Of a stretch of DNA of 64,000 nucleotides, positions 9,573-19,433 are shown one piece after another. This DNA comes from Tamlana sp. 2_MG-2023. GTDB taxonomy: Bacteria; Bacteroidota; Bacteroidia; Flavobacteriales; Flavobacteriaceae. A model generated the notes under the pieces. The model saw only the letters and a list, made by a program, of their open reading frames with translations. It did no database searches and had not been told where the DNA came from. A program made the translations under genes and the position numbers. The stretch covers positions 372,001 to 436,000 of the forward strand of contig NZ_JAUOSF010000001.1 in NCBI RefSeq assembly GCF_030548465.1. The letters are read 5' to 3'. Numbering within the stretch: the stretch's first letter is position 1; every line of letters starts with the position of its first letter.

Positions 9573-9600
9573 TCCCGACGTAGGTTGGGATCTCATCACA
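9573..9600 (+). repeat. Intergenic hairpin element with TCTCATCACA tail
   Basis: TCCCGAC, a GTAG loop and GTTGGGA form a 7-bp stem (one G-T pair) between priA and the LytTR gene. The following decamer TCTCATCACA is identical to the tail of the hairpin at 29151-29180, although the stems differ. It belongs to the same dispersed family. Confidence 0.6.
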
Positions 9601-9629
9601 TTTATAATATTGTAAAATTGGTATGAACT

Positions 9630-10325
9630 TTAAATATTATTTAAAGCGTCTACTAATTGTGTTTTCTTGTTTCTGCTTAGAGGAATTTCATAAGCGCCAA
9701 CTTCAACGTTTTTACTGTTGAATCTGTCAATTTTATCCAAATTAACAATATACGATTTATGAATCCTTAAGAATTTACCCTCTGGCAATTCAGCTTCAAA
9801 AGATTTCATTGTAGAAAGTACAACTAAACTGTTTTCTTCGGTAACAAGTTTTACATAATCACCAAGGGCTTCAATCCACTTAATGTCTTTAATGTATACT
9901 TTACGTTTTTTAAGATTACTTTTTACAAAAATGTGTTCTCCATCTTCTTCACTAAAGTCTTGAGTCAACCTATGTTGCTCTAAAGCTTTGTCTACAGACG
10001 TGTTAAAACGTTCTCTTGTAATTGGTTTGTGTAAATAATCGGTTGCGTCGTAATTGAAAGCTTTAAAGGCGTATTCGGTTTTACCAGTTACAAAAATAAT
10101 TTGCGGCTTATTATTTAATACGTCTAAAAGTTCAAATCCGTTTAACACTGGCATTTCAATGTCTAAAAAAATTAAATCTACTTGATGGGTGTTTAAACCA
10201 TTTTTTGTTTCTAAAGCACTACTGTATTCGGCAATTAGGTTGAGAGAGGGGTGGTTCTCGACTAATTTAACAATAGAGAGACGTTGTATTGCTGAATCGT
10301 CTACCACTACACAGTTTAAAGTCAT
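9630..10325 (-). CDS. LytTR-family response regulator without adjacent kinase
   Basis: This predicted cytosolic two-component regulator has 231 residues. The receiver domain (about 1-120) starts NCVVVDDSA and has the phospho-acceptor Asp55 in LIFLDIEMP. The C-terminal LytTR DNA-binding domain (about 130-231) reads IFVKSNLKKRKVYIKDIKWIEA, then KSYIVNLDKID. No histidine kinase lies beside it; the nearest LytS-like kinase is at 24370-25404 with its own regulator. It is divergent from the ribosomal operon. The target genes cannot be inferred. Confidence 0.92.
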   Translation of the reverse strand: MTLNCVVVDDSAIQRLSIVKLVENHPSLNLIAEYSSALETKNGLNTHQVDLIFLDIEMPVLNGFELLDVLNNKPQIIFVTGKTEYAFKAFNYDATDYLHKPITRERFNTSVDKALEQHRLTQDFSEEDGEHIFVKSNLKKRKVYIKDIKWIEALGDYVKLVTEENSLVVLSTMKSFEAELPEGKFLRIHKSYIVNLDKIDRFNSKNVEVGAYEIPLSRNKKTQLVDALNNI

Positions 10326-10493
10326 AACAATTTATATTTCGGTTAAGGTATCGACAATAATACAAAAAATTCGGTTAAAAACCAAAAAACATCGGTAAAG
10401 CGTTGTTGGTTAAGTATTTTATCGTTTTTTTACACTAAAAATTTGTTAGGGAAATAAAGCTCCGATTTTGTTGTGTAATATATAGAATTTATT

Positions 10494-10501
10494 TACTTTT
10501 G
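10494..10501 (+). promoter_or_regulatory. Promoter of the rpsF-rpsR-rplI operon
   Basis: TACTTTTG is a perfect -7 element. A TTG at 10471-10473 lies 20 bp upstream, giving a full Bacteroidota -33/-7 pair. The rpsF ATG is 33 bp downstream. Confidence 0.65.
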
Positions 10502-10533
10502 CAGCCAATTTTTAACAATAAAATACGATTTTT

Positions 10534-10872
10534 ATGAATCATTATGAAACTGTTTTCATCTTAAATCCCGTTTTATCTGAAGATCAGGTAAAGGAAACAG
10601 TAAAGAAATACGAAGATTTTCTTGTTTCTAACGGCGCTAAGATGATAGCTAAAGAAGATTGGGGACTAAAAAAATTAGCCTACCCAATTCAAAACAAGAA
10701 AAGTGGTTTTTATCACTTATTCCAATACACTGTATCTGGAGAAGTAATTGATGCTTTAGAAGTAGAGTTTAGACGTGACGAGCGTTTTATGCGTTATTTA
10801 ACAGTAGCTTTAGATAAGCACGCTGTTTCTTGGGCAGAGAGAAGAAGAGAAAAACTTAAACAAAAAGCTTAA
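10534..10872 (+). CDS. rpsF: 30S ribosomal protein S6
   Basis: S6 binds the central domain of 16S rRNA together with S18. The 112 residues start [21 protein letters not shown] and contain [10 protein letters not shown] and [13 protein letters not shown], all standard S6 features. It is the first gene of rpsF-rpsR-rplI, a conserved order. The 2-bp spacing to rpsR suggests translational coupling. Confidence 0.98.
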   Translation: MNHYETVFILNPVLSEDQVKETVKKYEDFLVSNGAKMIAKEDWGLKKLAYPIQNKKSGFYHLFQYTVSGEVIDALEVEFRRDERFMRYLTVALDKHAVSWAERRREKLKQKA

Positions 10873-10874
10873 TT

Positions 10875-11171
10875 ATGTCATCAATAGAACAACAATCAAA
10901 AGGAAAAAAAGACGGCGAAATTAGATATTTAACGCCTCTTAATATTGAAACAAATAAGCAAAAGAAATATTGTCGTTTCAAAAAATCTGGTATTAAATAT
11001 ATCGATTATAAAGATCCAGATTTCTTATTAAAGTTTGTAAACGAGCAAGGTAAAATTTTACCAAGACGTTTAACAGGAACTTCATTAAAGTATCAAAGAA
11101 AAGTGTCTGTAGCTGTAAAAAGAGCGCGTCACTTAGCTTTAATGCCTTATGTAGCAGATTTATTAAAATAA
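10875..11171 (+). CDS. rpsR: 30S ribosomal protein S18
   Basis: S18 pairs with S6 on the 30S platform. It has 98 residues, slightly longer at the N-terminus than the E. coli protein, as is usual in this phylum. The core reads [29 protein letters not shown] and [22 protein letters not shown]. It has no zinc-binding cysteine cluster. It is the second gene of the ribosomal operon, 13 bp before rplI. Confidence 0.98.
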   Translation: MSSIEQQSKGKKDGEIRYLTPLNIETNKQKKYCRFKKSGIKYIDYKDPDFLLKFVNEQGKILPRRLTGTSLKYQRKVSVAVKRARHLALMPYVADLLK

Positions 11172-11184
11172 AATACCGATAACA

Positions 11185-11628
11185 ATGGAACTTATATTAA
11201 AACAAGACGTTGAAAATTTAGGATTTAAAGACGATGTTGTAACAGTTAAGAACGGTTATGGTAGAAACTTTTTAATTCCTCAAGGTCAGGCAATTTTAGC
11301 AACTATTTCTGCAAAGAAAGTGTTAGCTGAGAACTTAAAGCAACGTGCTTTTAAAGAAAAGAAAATAGTTGATGATGCTAATAAGATTGCAGATGCACTT
11401 AAAGCATTAGAAATTAAAATACCAGCTAAAGTTGGAACAGGAGACAAATTATTTGGTTCTGTAAACAACATCGATTTAGCTGAAGCTTTAGAAAAAGAAG
11501 GTCAATCAATTGAGAAAAAATTCATCACTGTTACTACAGTTAAACGTTTAGGTAAATATACTGCCGTTATTCGTTTACACAGAGAAGTAACTGTAGATTT
11601 AGAATTCGAAGTTGTTGCTCAAGCTTAA
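11185..11628 (+). CDS. rplI: 50S ribosomal protein L9
   Basis: L9 binds 23S rRNA near the L1 stalk and helps maintain the reading frame. The 147 residues start MELILKQDVENLGFKDDVVTVKNGYGRNFLIPQGQA, the diagnostic N-terminal RNA-binding domain with its long connecting helix. The C-terminal domain follows (about 75-147). It is the last gene of the operon, closed by a terminator 26 bp after the stop. Confidence 0.98.
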   Translation: MELILKQDVENLGFKDDVVTVKNGYGRNFLIPQGQAILATISAKKVLAENLKQRAFKEKKIVDDANKIADALKALEIKIPAKVGTGDKLFGSVNNIDLAEALEKEGQSIEKKFITVTTVKRLGKYTAVIRLHREVTVDLEFEVVAQA

Positions 11629-11653
11629 TCGCTAAACGCTTTACAATAAAATT

Positions 11654-11681
11654 AAACCACTCATTTCGAGTGGTTTTTTTA
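11654..11681 (+). terminator. Intrinsic terminator of the ribosomal operon
   Basis: AAACCACTC, a 5-nt loop and GAGTGGTTT form a 9-bp stem followed directly by a T-run. Confidence 0.85.
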
Positions 11682-11716
11682 TGCTTTATAATTTCTAAGA
11701 ACTAAGAGATATTTCA

Positions 11717-11724
11717 TAAATTTG
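11717..11724 (+). promoter_or_regulatory. -7 promoter element of the 155-residue protein gene
   Basis: TAAATTTG is a perfect TAnnTTTG match, 72 bp upstream of the ATG at 11797, directly after the rplI terminator. Confidence 0.45.
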
Positions 11725-11796
11725 CATGCCTTTTTTAATAGGTTTGTTTTATGAAACAAGGCATATTTAAGAGGTATTATCCATAGATTTTTTTAA

Positions 11797-12264
11797 ATGA
11801 AATATTCAAGACTTACAAAAGAACAATTCGAAGAATTGGAACAAGAATTTATAAACTTTTTAGCCACACAGTCTATTACAGGTGAAGAGTGGGCCAATTT
11901 AAAAGAAAACAAACCCGATTTAGCAGAAATGGAATTGGATGTGTTTAGTGATTTAATTTGGGAAGGCGTCTTAAATACTGCTGAATATATGGAGCATATT
12001 TCGGCGCAGCATATGTATTTATTTAAATTAGGTGCTGAGAACATGCAAGCTATCGTTGTGAACATTAAAAATGATCAAGATATTACAACGGCCGAAGGTT
12101 ACGAGTGGCTACGTAATAATTTAATGGACGATAATGTTGAGTTTTTACAAGCTGATAAGGATTATACAGACGATAAAAACCTTGATAAATTTAAAATGAT
12201 TGAACAAGGTGCTGTTATCACGAAGGGGGATTTGTTTAATTATTTTGATAAGATAATTAATTAA
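11797..12264 (+). CDS. Conserved acidic protein of unknown function (probably DUF6495-type)
   Basis: The 155-residue product is soluble, acidic and has no signal peptide or membrane segment. It is mostly predicted helical: the N-terminus reads LTKEQFEELEQEFINFLATQ and the middle FSDLIWEGVLNTAEYMEHIS. I recognise it as a flavobacterial hypothetical, probably the family called DUF6495, but I recall no function. It lies immediately upstream of hisS, which has its own promoter starting 20 bp after this stop. The link to histidyl-tRNA synthetase is positional only. Confidence 0.75.
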   Translation: MKYSRLTKEQFEELEQEFINFLATQSITGEEWANLKENKPDLAEMELDVFSDLIWEGVLNTAEYMEHISAQHMYLFKLGAENMQAIVVNIKNDQDITTAEGYEWLRNNLMDDNVEFLQADKDYTDDKNLDKFKMIEQGAVITKGDLFNYFDKIIN

Positions 12265-12284
12265 ACTATTTAAAACGAAACCAG

Positions 12285-12292
12285 TATTTTTG
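12285..12292 (+). promoter_or_regulatory. -7 promoter element of hisS
   Basis: TATTTTTG is a perfect TAnnTTTG match between the preceding gene and hisS. It implies a leader of about 90 nt that contains the hairpin at 12365-12384. Confidence 0.45.
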
Positions 12293-12364
12293 TTTGTCCG
12301 CATCATATAGCTACTAATGTGATTGTGTGTGGGGGCAAGAAAATATTACTATTAACAATTAAAA

Positions 12365-12384
12365 GATACCTGCCTTCGCAGGCA
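12365..12384 (+). repeat. Hairpin in the hisS leader (CCTGC-CTTC-GCAGG type)
   Basis: ATACCTGC, a CTTC tetraloop and GCAGGCAT form an 8-bp stem with one mismatch, ending 5 bp before the hisS ATG. From memory, CCTGCCTTCGCAGG-type hairpins are dispersed repeats in flavobacterial genomes. Here it sits where the ribosome binds and may also affect translation. Confidence 0.55.
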
Positions 12385-12389
12385 TTTGT

Positions 12390-13772
12390 ATGGCTCAAAA
12401 ACCAAGTATACCAAAAGGCACAAGAGATTTTAATCCAGAACAAGTCGCTAAGAGAAACTATATTTTTAACACCATAAGAGGAGCTTTTCAATCTTTCGGT
12501 TTTCAACCTATTGAAACGCCAAGCTTTGAAAATTCTAGTACCCTAATGGGGAAATATGGTGATGAAGGCGATCGCTTAATTTTTAAAATATTAAATTCTG
12601 GAGATTTTTTAGCCAAAGCCAATGCCCAAGCTTACGCTGAAAAAGATTCTACTAAAATAACACCTTCAATATCAGAAAAGGCCTTGCGTTACGATTTAAC
12701 GGTACCTTTTGCACGTTACGTGGTGCAACACCAAAACGAGATTGAATTTCCTTTTAAACGTTACCAAATTCAACCAGTTTGGAGAGCCGATAGGCCTCAA
12801 AAAGGGCGTTTTAGAGAGTTTTTTCAGTGCGATGCCGATGTGGTGGGGTCAAAATCATTGTGGCAAGAAGTTGAGTTTATTCAGCTTTACGATACTGTTT
12901 TTTCAGCCTTAAAATTAGAAGGTGTTACGATTAAAATCAACAACAGAAAAATACTTTCTGGAATTGCCGAAGTCATTGGAGCTAGTGATAAACTTATTGA
13001 TTTCACGGTAGCTTTGGATAAATTGGATAAAATAGGCGAGGAGAAGGTAAAGGAAGAAATGTTAGGTAAGGGTATTTCAGAAGAAGGTATTTCTAAACTT
13101 CAGCCTTTATTTACACTTTCTGGTACGTTTGAATCTCAAATTGAAAGTTTAAAAAGTATTTTAAGTACTTCCGAAGAAGGTTTAAAAGGTATTGAAGAAT
13201 TGGCATTTATCGATGGCGCGATTTCGGAATTAGGTTTATCTGCAGCTAAATTACAATTGGATGTGACTTTAGCTAGAGGTTTAAATTATTACACAGGTGC
13301 TATTTTTGAAGTGTCTGCGCCAGAAAACGTACAAATGGGTTCTATTGGTGGCGGTGGTCGTTACGACGATTTAACTGGTATATTCGGATTGAAAGATGTG
13401 AGTGGGGTTGGAATAAGTTTCGGACTAGACCGTATTTATCTGGTTTTAGAAGAACTCGGATTATTCCCTGAAACCGTTAATAAAAATGTTGAAGTTTTAT
13501 TTATAAACTTTGGTGATAAAGAAGCCTTGTTCAGTTTGAAAGCGATTAAAGCCTTAAGAAAAAATGGAGTTAATGCGGAGTTATATCCTGATTCGGCAAA
13601 AATGAAAAAACAAATGAATCATGCCAATAAGCGTGAAATTCCGTTTGTGGTTTTAGTGGGCGATGAAGAAATAAAGGCCAATCAGTTTACCTTAAAAAAT
13701 ATGATTTCAGGGGAACAAGATAAAGTCTCCATCGAAGACCTAATATTAAAAGTAAAAAGTCCTGAAAATTAA
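12390..13772 (+). CDS. hisS: Histidyl-tRNA synthetase
   Basis: This class II aminoacyl-tRNA synthetase charges tRNA-His. It has 460 residues starting [18 protein letters not shown]. Motif 2 is visible in the [22 protein letters not shown] region. The histidine-specific segments [13 protein letters not shown] and [14 protein letters not shown] follow, then motif 3 in [13 protein letters not shown]-terminal anticodon-binding domain covers about 370-460. The stop codon lies inside the loop of the terminator hairpin. Confidence 0.98.
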   Translation: MAQKPSIPKGTRDFNPEQVAKRNYIFNTIRGAFQSFGFQPIETPSFENSSTLMGKYGDEGDRLIFKILNSGDFLAKANAQAYAEKDSTKITPSISEKALRYDLTVPFARYVVQHQNEIEFPFKRYQIQPVWRADRPQKGRFREFFQCDADVVGSKSLWQEVEFIQLYDTVFSALKLEGVTIKINNRKILSGIAEVIGASDKLIDFTVALDKLDKIGEEKVKEEMLGKGISEEGISKLQPLFTLSGTFESQIESLKSILSTSEEGLKGIEELAFIDGAISELGLSAAKLQLDVTLARGLNYYTGAIFEVSAPENVQMGSIGGGGRYDDLTGIFGLKDVSGVGISFGLDRIYLVLEELGLFPETVNKNVEVLFINFGDKEALFSLKAIKALRKNGVNAELYPDSAKMKKQMNHANKREIPFVVLVGDEEIKANQFTLKNMISGEQDKVSIEDLILKVKSPEN

Positions 13773-13787
13773 TTCAGGACTTTTTTT
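13754..13787 (+). terminator. Intrinsic terminator of hisS
   Basis: AAAAAGTCCTGAA, a 6-nt loop holding the hisS stop codon and TTCAGGACTTTTT form a 13-bp stem with a T-run. Because the stem starts with A-runs it should also work for the convergent gene at 13808. Confidence 0.85.
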
Positions 13788-13807
13788 ATAAGTAATTTTC
13801 GTTTTAT

Positions 13808-16800
13808 CTAGTTTACAATAATCTTCTTTGAGATGGCCCCTTCTGTGGTTTTTAATTTTACAATGTACACACCAGTACGCTGTTTGATGTTGAATTCATT
13901 ATAAGTTGAATCTTCCGAAATTTTTAAATCACCAACAGATTGTCCTAATAAATTAAACAATGTGACACTTTGTATTTGTTTAGAATTCGGATTATGAATC
14001 ACTAAACGGTCTTTATCATTATTGAAAGATACACTAATATGACTTCCTTCGATAGTTTCATTGCTTAAAGTGGAATCTGTTGAGAAACTGATTTCGAAAC
14101 GGTCGTTGTATTCACCAGGTGTTAGATAAACTTCAAAATCGTTACTTTTTAAATCATGATAGGTGTTTAAATGATTGTCAAATAAATACACCTCAGTTTG
14201 ATCGTTAATATTTTCTAGGGCATCAATTTTAATAGTGGCCAATCCTTCCGTTGAAATTTTTAATCCTAAAGGAAGCTTTAAACTAACATCATCAAAGTTT
14301 TGTATAGCTTGTATGATGAGTTTAGCGTCACTAAACATCCAATATAAATCTTCGCTATTGGATTCAATTAGAGGTGCTTCATAACCTAAATCGTATGCTA
14401 TTGAAGCATTTTCGTCGGTTCCTAATAATAATTCGCGAACATAACCTTCTGGCGAATTAAAGCCTAGTCTTATTTTGGCTCGAGTATCAGAACTTATTTT
14501 TAAATCATTATTTTTTGATTTTGAATCGGTCGTTTTTAAGAACTCAGAATCGGGACTAGTTTCTTTTATAAATGCACGTTGGCTATTTTTAAAAATAAGG
14601 TTTCCACCGTCAATATCAACGTCTTTTAAATCTTTATGTGTATAATTTATTGTTGATACGAAAAAACCTTGCCCAACGGGTATATAGCGTTTTGCTGTTT
14701 TGCCTTTTACATTGGTCACATTAATACGTGTATCGTTAGAGATGGCTTCAGTTTCACCTGCTTTAGTTATTATAGAATAACCGCCTTCGTATTTTTTAGT
14801 TTGATGAGAATGTGTAGAAATATGATCCCAAATATAAATGGCACCGTTTATAATGTTTTGCGTATTATTTCCTCCGTTAGAAAGGTTTAAATTGTCGTCA
14901 ATAAAAGCATGGGTATCTAATGCTGAAGCATAAGGGTTACCAACCAAATATTCATTGCCTTTATCTATAGTTAAACTTATGTCACCATTAAATGGCAAGC
15001 CTTCAAATTGGTAAGGTTGCGTTGAACTACTTGCTCCAGTACCTTTCATGGTGAAACCTTCACCAGCTTTTATTGTTCCGTTACTTCTTGCATGTTCCCA
15101 CAGATTGATATTGTTTGCAGGTTTATTAGGGTAAGTCCATATCCAATAATCTGCAACGGTCACCGGGGTAGGTTTACCGTTGTACCCAGAACTAGAAAAA
15201 GCTACATTGTTTATAATATCACCAACTGTATATTGAGCGTTTAAAACAGTATTAGCTCCATTACCTACAGGGGAAGACCAATAGTTATATTCGTAAACAC
15301 TGGATGCGCCGTATTGTATGCGTTTTAATTTTCCTGAGCTAAATGGTGTTATAAAACTACCTTCTGTTTGGATGAGTTGTGATTCGTCAATTAAATTAAT
15401 CGTACCATTTAATTCTAGAGAGAAACTATTGTAAAGCCCCTTAGAATTGGGCACCTCAAGTGTTTTTCCTGCATCGACTATGATACCGGCGGTGCCTTGG
15501 GTTTCGTAAGTGCCATCCATAATTACATCATGCTGTATGTGAACAATGGAAGCATCTAATGAGTCATTCATTTTACCATGAATATCCCATTCGTCACCAT
15601 ATAACCAAGTGCTCGTATTTGTCCAGTCTCCATCAGCCTTGGTAACGTAAGGTAGAGGTGCTTTTTGGTTGTAGATATTTTTAAAATTATACATGATGGC
15701 ACCAGTAACATCTCTACCTGAAGTTTTTTTATCGTCTAAGATAGCGCCAGTATAGGTGTCCATTTTATAGTATTTAATGAGTTTTCCACCTAAAGTATTG
15801 TCAGATATTACAAAAGGTAGGCTTTTACCACTGTTGAAATTATTTACATCATCTAATTCTTGATACACTATACGCTTAATTTCTTCAGAAGTTAAGGCTT
15901 CATTAAAAATACGAACTTCATCCATTTCTCCTCTAAAATAAAGATCATCTGTGGCTACAGCTTTGCCAATAGTGAAATCACCAGAATTATCAACGCCACT
16001 AAAGGATGCTGTAGAAGCTTCCTCAATACCATTTATATAGAGTTTGGTTTCGTTAGCTTTTGTTGTGAAAGCGACATGTGTCCAAATACCATCGGTGATT
16101 GTTGTTGTGGACTCAAGACGATTTGCACCGATAAAACCAATAATTTTATTGCTGGAATCAATTCTTAAATAAAAGTTGTTTTTACCAGCAATTAATTGGT
16201 TGTCTCCTTGAGTATTCGTGCCTTCTTTTTTGATAAAAGCCATGATAGTACCACCGGTTCCGGTTGAAAAATCTACAGATGCATCTTCTACATAATCGTT
16301 TCTTCCATCGAAGTATAGGCTGTAACTGCCGTCTATGTTTCTTGGAGAGCCAAATAGATTGTCGTTTGTATCTCTAGAGGCTACAATACCATCACCATCA
16401 CTATCGGTAGTATCGTCCAACCTACCATTGGTATAAGCTAATTGTTCTAGAATATCATCACCTAAATAATCATGAACTGAGCCAGTTGTAGGATCCATGT
16501 AATCTGGTATTCCATCAGTATCTGAATTTAAGGCGTAAAATGAACCTGTTCCTTGATTGGTAATACCGTATGCTCCAGGGTTAGAATCAAAAACATCTAA
16601 AATACCATCGCCATAGCCAGGAGCTGAGCCTTGAAAGGTTTCTGAATCTGTACCATCACCAAAACCATTCCCGTTACTGTCGCCGTCTCCATTTTGGTAG
16701 TCTATACTACCAATAGTATTTGTAAATCCAGCTTCATCCACGTCAAATACACCATCATTATCACTATCTAAATCTAGATAATTTGGGGTATTGTCTGTGT

Positions 16801-17908
16801 CTGAATTTATTAATTCGTTTATAGTATAACCATTCAAACTATCTAAAAGTCCATCTTGATTAGAATCATTGGTTGAAGTTAGTGTTAAGAAGCCTTGACC
16901 GTTGCTTAAAGAAGCAATACCCAAGTAGCCTTCAACAACATCAGGGATACCATCATTGTCCGAATCCAAATCGTAAACATTCGCAATGCCGTCACCATCC
17001 GAGTCACAAAGTGATTGTTTTACAATAATGTCATCTAGGGCTAAATCATTTCCTAGTCCTCCAGGTGCTGTATTTACAAACTCTACGATAATGGTGGTTT
17101 GCCCAGTGGTTAGGGAAAAGGTATATTCTTGCCATTCTGAAATACTGCAGGAAGAGTCATCTTGATTAGTATCTGTAAAGTGTGAGCACCTGAAAATTTT
17201 ACCAGTATTTTCACTTGCTATTAATGTAGAACCATTAGATTCGTAAAAGTTTACTGTTATTTCGGGCTGGCTTCTTGTGCCTGTTGTCTTGTCCACATTA
17301 ATTGCAGCAAAGCTATAGGTTATAGGAACACTAGCAATTAGTCCATTAAGTTCAGTTCTATAGAAAACATTTCCAGGTGCATTTTCGGCGTTGAAAAGTG
17401 CCATTCTACCATTGGTATCTCCAAAGGTATGATCTTCAATAGGTTCCCAGGCATTCCACGCCCATGTTGCAACTTCATCGTTCGGTCCAACAGGCTCACC
17501 GGCTACACCTTTAGTTATATGGCTCGTAAGCGTATATTCTCCATCGTTTACACTTGTATTATTGCCACTACACCCACTAGGTGAAGTTTTAACCCCATCT
17601 TCATAGCAGTAACCTGTCGTAGCAACATAAGGAGAATTCACACCTATTTGTCCACGTCCTGTGCCTGTTCCAAAAGTTTCATTAAGAAAGATAAACTCGG
17701 TTATATTAGAGCCACTAGCGAGACTACAGGCGTTTTCCTCAACAGTATCAGGAATCCCGTCATTATCGTCATCAATATCTACATTGTCATAAATACCATC
17801 GCCGTCACTATCGTAAATACCAGACGAGTTTTGAGAAAATGAATATGCTGTAAAAAAGAATACAAATAAAGGCAATAGCAACCTTTGGTAGAAGGTAGTT
17901 TTATTCAT
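13808..17908 (-). CDS. Large secreted protein: TSP3-type calcium repeats, LamG-like domain, T9SS sorting tail
   Basis: The 1366 residues begin with a signal peptide (MNKTTFYQRLLLPLFVFFFTA, cleavage near FSQ). Calcium-binding thrombospondin type 3-like repeats of the DSDGDGI/DDDNDGIPD kind occur near 32-55, 303-325, 373-395, 510-520 and 550-560. A LamG/concanavalin-like domain spans about 570-690, with SYSLYFDGRNDYVEDASVD at its start and FRGEMDEVRIFNEALT at its end. The last ~80 residues form a Por-secretion (type A) tail ending TGVYIVKLKTTEGAISKKIIVN. It is probably exported by T9SS and attached to or released from the cell surface. A role in adhesion or glycan binding is inference; no catalytic motif is visible. 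It is convergent with hisS. Confidence 0.88.
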   Translation of the reverse strand: MNKTTFYQRLLLPLFVFFFTAYSFSQNSSGIYDSDGDGIYDNVDIDDDNDGIPDTVEENACSLASGSNITEFIFLNETFGTGTGRGQIGVNSPYVATTGYCYEDGVKTSPSGCSGNNTSVNDGEYTLTSHITKGVAGEPVGPNDEVATWAWNAWEPIEDHTFGDTNGRMALFNAENAPGNVFYRTELNGLIASVPITYSFAAINVDKTTGTRSQPEITVNFYESNGSTLIASENTGKIFRCSHFTDTNQDDSSCSISEWQEYTFSLTTGQTTIIVEFVNTAPGGLGNDLALDDIIVKQSLCDSDGDGIANVYDLDSDNDGIPDVVEGYLGIASLSNGQGFLTLTSTNDSNQDGLLDSLNGYTINELINSDTDNTPNYLDLDSDNDGVFDVDEAGFTNTIGSIDYQNGDGDSNGNGFGDGTDSETFQGSAPGYGDGILDVFDSNPGAYGITNQGTGSFYALNSDTDGIPDYMDPTTGSVHDYLGDDILEQLAYTNGRLDDTTDSDGDGIVASRDTNDNLFGSPRNIDGSYSLYFDGRNDYVEDASVDFSTGTGGTIMAFIKKEGTNTQGDNQLIAGKNNFYLRIDSSNKIIGFIGANRLESTTTITDGIWTHVAFTTKANETKLYINGIEEASTASFSGVDNSGDFTIGKAVATDDLYFRGEMDEVRIFNEALTSEEIKRIVYQELDDVNNFNSGKSLPFVISDNTLGGKLIKYYKMDTYTGAILDDKKTSGRDVTGAIMYNFKNIYNQKAPLPYVTKADGDWTNTSTWLYGDEWDIHGKMNDSLDASIVHIQHDVIMDGTYETQGTAGIIVDAGKTLEVPNSKGLYNSFSLELNGTINLIDESQLIQTEGSFITPFSSGKLKRIQYGASSVYEYNYWSSPVGNGANTVLNAQYTVGDIINNVAFSSSGYNGKPTPVTVADYWIWTYPNKPANNINLWEHARSNGTIKAGEGFTMKGTGASSSTQPYQFEGLPFNGDISLTIDKGNEYLVGNPYASALDTHAFIDDNLNLSNGGNNTQNIINGAIYIWDHISTHSHQTKKYEGGYSIITKAGETEAISNDTRINVTNVKGKTAKRYIPVGQGFFVSTINYTHKDLKDVDIDGGNLIFKNSQRAFIKETSPDSEFLKTTDSKSKNNDLKISSDTRAKIRLGFNSPEGYVRELLLGTDENASIAYDLGYEAPLIESNSEDLYWMFSDAKLIIQAIQNFDDVSLKLPLGLKISTEGLATIKIDALENINDQTEVYLFDNHLNTYHDLKSNDFEVYLTPGEYNDRFEISFSTDSTLSNETIEGSHISVSFNNDKDRLVIHNPNSKQIQSVTLFNLLGQSVGDLKISEDSTYNEFNIKQRTGVYIVKLKTTEGAISKKIIVN

Positions 17909-18242
17909 GTGAGAGTTGGTTAGTAGCGAGGGGACTAGTTATGTATTGCAATATATGGTGTAATTTCTTTGTAAACAAATAAACCGGAAAAACAGAGGTT
18001 GTTTTTATATCGCTAAGATATTCATATTTAGTTCGTAAGAAGAGTTTGTGCTCATGCTTTAAGGTGAATTCTATTGAATAAACTACCTATTGAATAAATA
18101 ATAGGATGATAACTTTTGAGATCTTTTTTCCTAAAAAAGTGCCTTATTTCTCAAGATAACGTCTTTTTAGGGTTTAAGTCTATAAAATTAAAGTGTTCAA
18201 TGCGTTTGGGGTATATTTATTTCAATATTTTTATTCTTAAAT
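17909..18242. other. 334-bp intergenic region with a short direct repeat
   Basis: This region separates the divergent T9SS protein and acyltransferase genes. The dodecamer CTATTGAATAAA occurs twice, at 18071-18082 and 18087-18098, with a 16-nt period. I see no TAnnTTTG element matching either gene, no credible ORF and no stable hairpin. Confidence 0.4.
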
Positions 18243-19322
18243 ATGCAGTTTATAAACTCAATAAATCATTACAGAGCTTTAGCTATTATTTTTGTTGTTG
18301 CTTCACATGCCTTTGATGTTTCTTTAGTTCATACGAACACTTTTTTTGAAAAAGTAATTAAGAATTTAGTGTCTGGAGGAACTATTAATTTTGTGTTTAT
18401 TTCTGGGTTTTTGTTTTACACAATTTTTTATCAACGTTTTGAATTTAAAACGTTTTTAAAGAGCAAAGTGAAACGGATTCTTTTGCCATATCTTTTCTTG
18501 TCGATAGTCCCAATAATTCTATATTTATTGTTGAAACCTGATTATTGGAATGCTACTTTTCTTAATTATACCTTAGCAAATGATTCTATTGCACATTATT
18601 TAATTTCAATAATTAAATACTTAATAAGTGGCGGACATATGGTAGCCTATTGGTACATACCGTTTGCCATGTTGTTATTTTTATTATCACCTTTACATAT
18701 AAAGTTTATTAAATTAAAACTGAATTATCAAGTTATAATTATAGTTGTTTTGTTAACAATAGCCATGTTTATTCATAGGCCTTATGAAAAAATTAGAGCA
18801 TATCAAGCTATACATTCTTTGGTTTATTTTACGCCTATTTATTTATTAGGAATGCTTTGCGCTAAGTATAAAGATCATATTTATAAGTGGTTAAACAATA
18901 GGGATTTGTACTTGTTGTTGTTGGTGTTAGGTTTAGCTATTTATCAGGCCTATTTAGGTTATACAGGTAATTATCATGCCGATTTTAATGAAATCAATGG
19001 AACTATAGATCTTATGTTATTTCAGAAACTAGCTATGTGTTTGTTCTTTATGGTATGGTTGCATAGGTTTGAAGATTATAAGCATCCCTTTATAGACACA
19101 TTAGCAAAAATTAGTTTTCCTATTTTCTTTTTGCATGGATATATTCTTAATTTTTTATTTGTGATTCATGATTCATTTATACATTATATTAAGTTTCCTT
19201 GGTTGGCTTATGTGTTTTTTACCGTATTAATTGTTGTATCAAGTGTTGTTTTAGCCAAAATTATAGTCAAGGTCTTTCCAAAGTATTCTTTGATGCTTAT
19301 AGGTTATGGCACTAAAAAGTGA
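18243..19322 (+). CDS. Acyltransferase 3 family membrane protein
   Basis: The 359-residue polytopic membrane protein has about ten hydrophobic segments. The N-terminus INHYRALAIIFVVASHAFDVS carries the family's Arg-Ala...His pattern (here HYRA and SHAF); the His is the likely catalytic base in acetyltransferases that modify sugars or peptidoglycan. The central SGGHMVAYWYIPFAMLLFLLSP and the C-terminal ISFPIFFLHGYIL are also typical. The acceptor is unknown. No polysaccharide cluster surrounds it, so it may act on a surface glycan made elsewhere. Confidence 0.85.
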   Translation: MQFINSINHYRALAIIFVVASHAFDVSLVHTNTFFEKVIKNLVSGGTINFVFISGFLFYTIFYQRFEFKTFLKSKVKRILLPYLFLSIVPIILYLLLKPDYWNATFLNYTLANDSIAHYLISIIKYLISGGHMVAYWYIPFAMLLFLLSPLHIKFIKLKLNYQVIIIVVLLTIAMFIHRPYEKIRAYQAIHSLVYFTPIYLLGMLCAKYKDHIYKWLNNRDLYLLLLVLGLAIYQAYLGYTGNYHADFNEINGTIDLMLFQKLAMCLFFMVWLHRFEDYKHPFIDTLAKISFPIFFLHGYILNFLFVIHDSFIHYIKFPWLAYVFFTVLIVVSSVVLAKIIVKVFPKYSLMLIGYGTKK

Positions 19323-19433
19323 TTTTTATTTTTTCTTAAATCAGGAAAACCACTTAAAATATTAAAATGATATATTGTTCTCAATTAAAATCATAATTCT
19401 TCAAAGACAGTAGTAATAAAGTCTTTATTTTTT

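Noticed and set aside
18116-18316. A 66-codon ORF overlapping the acyltransferase start
   Set aside because: It is in another frame, has no promoter or family likeness, and overlaps the better supported gene.
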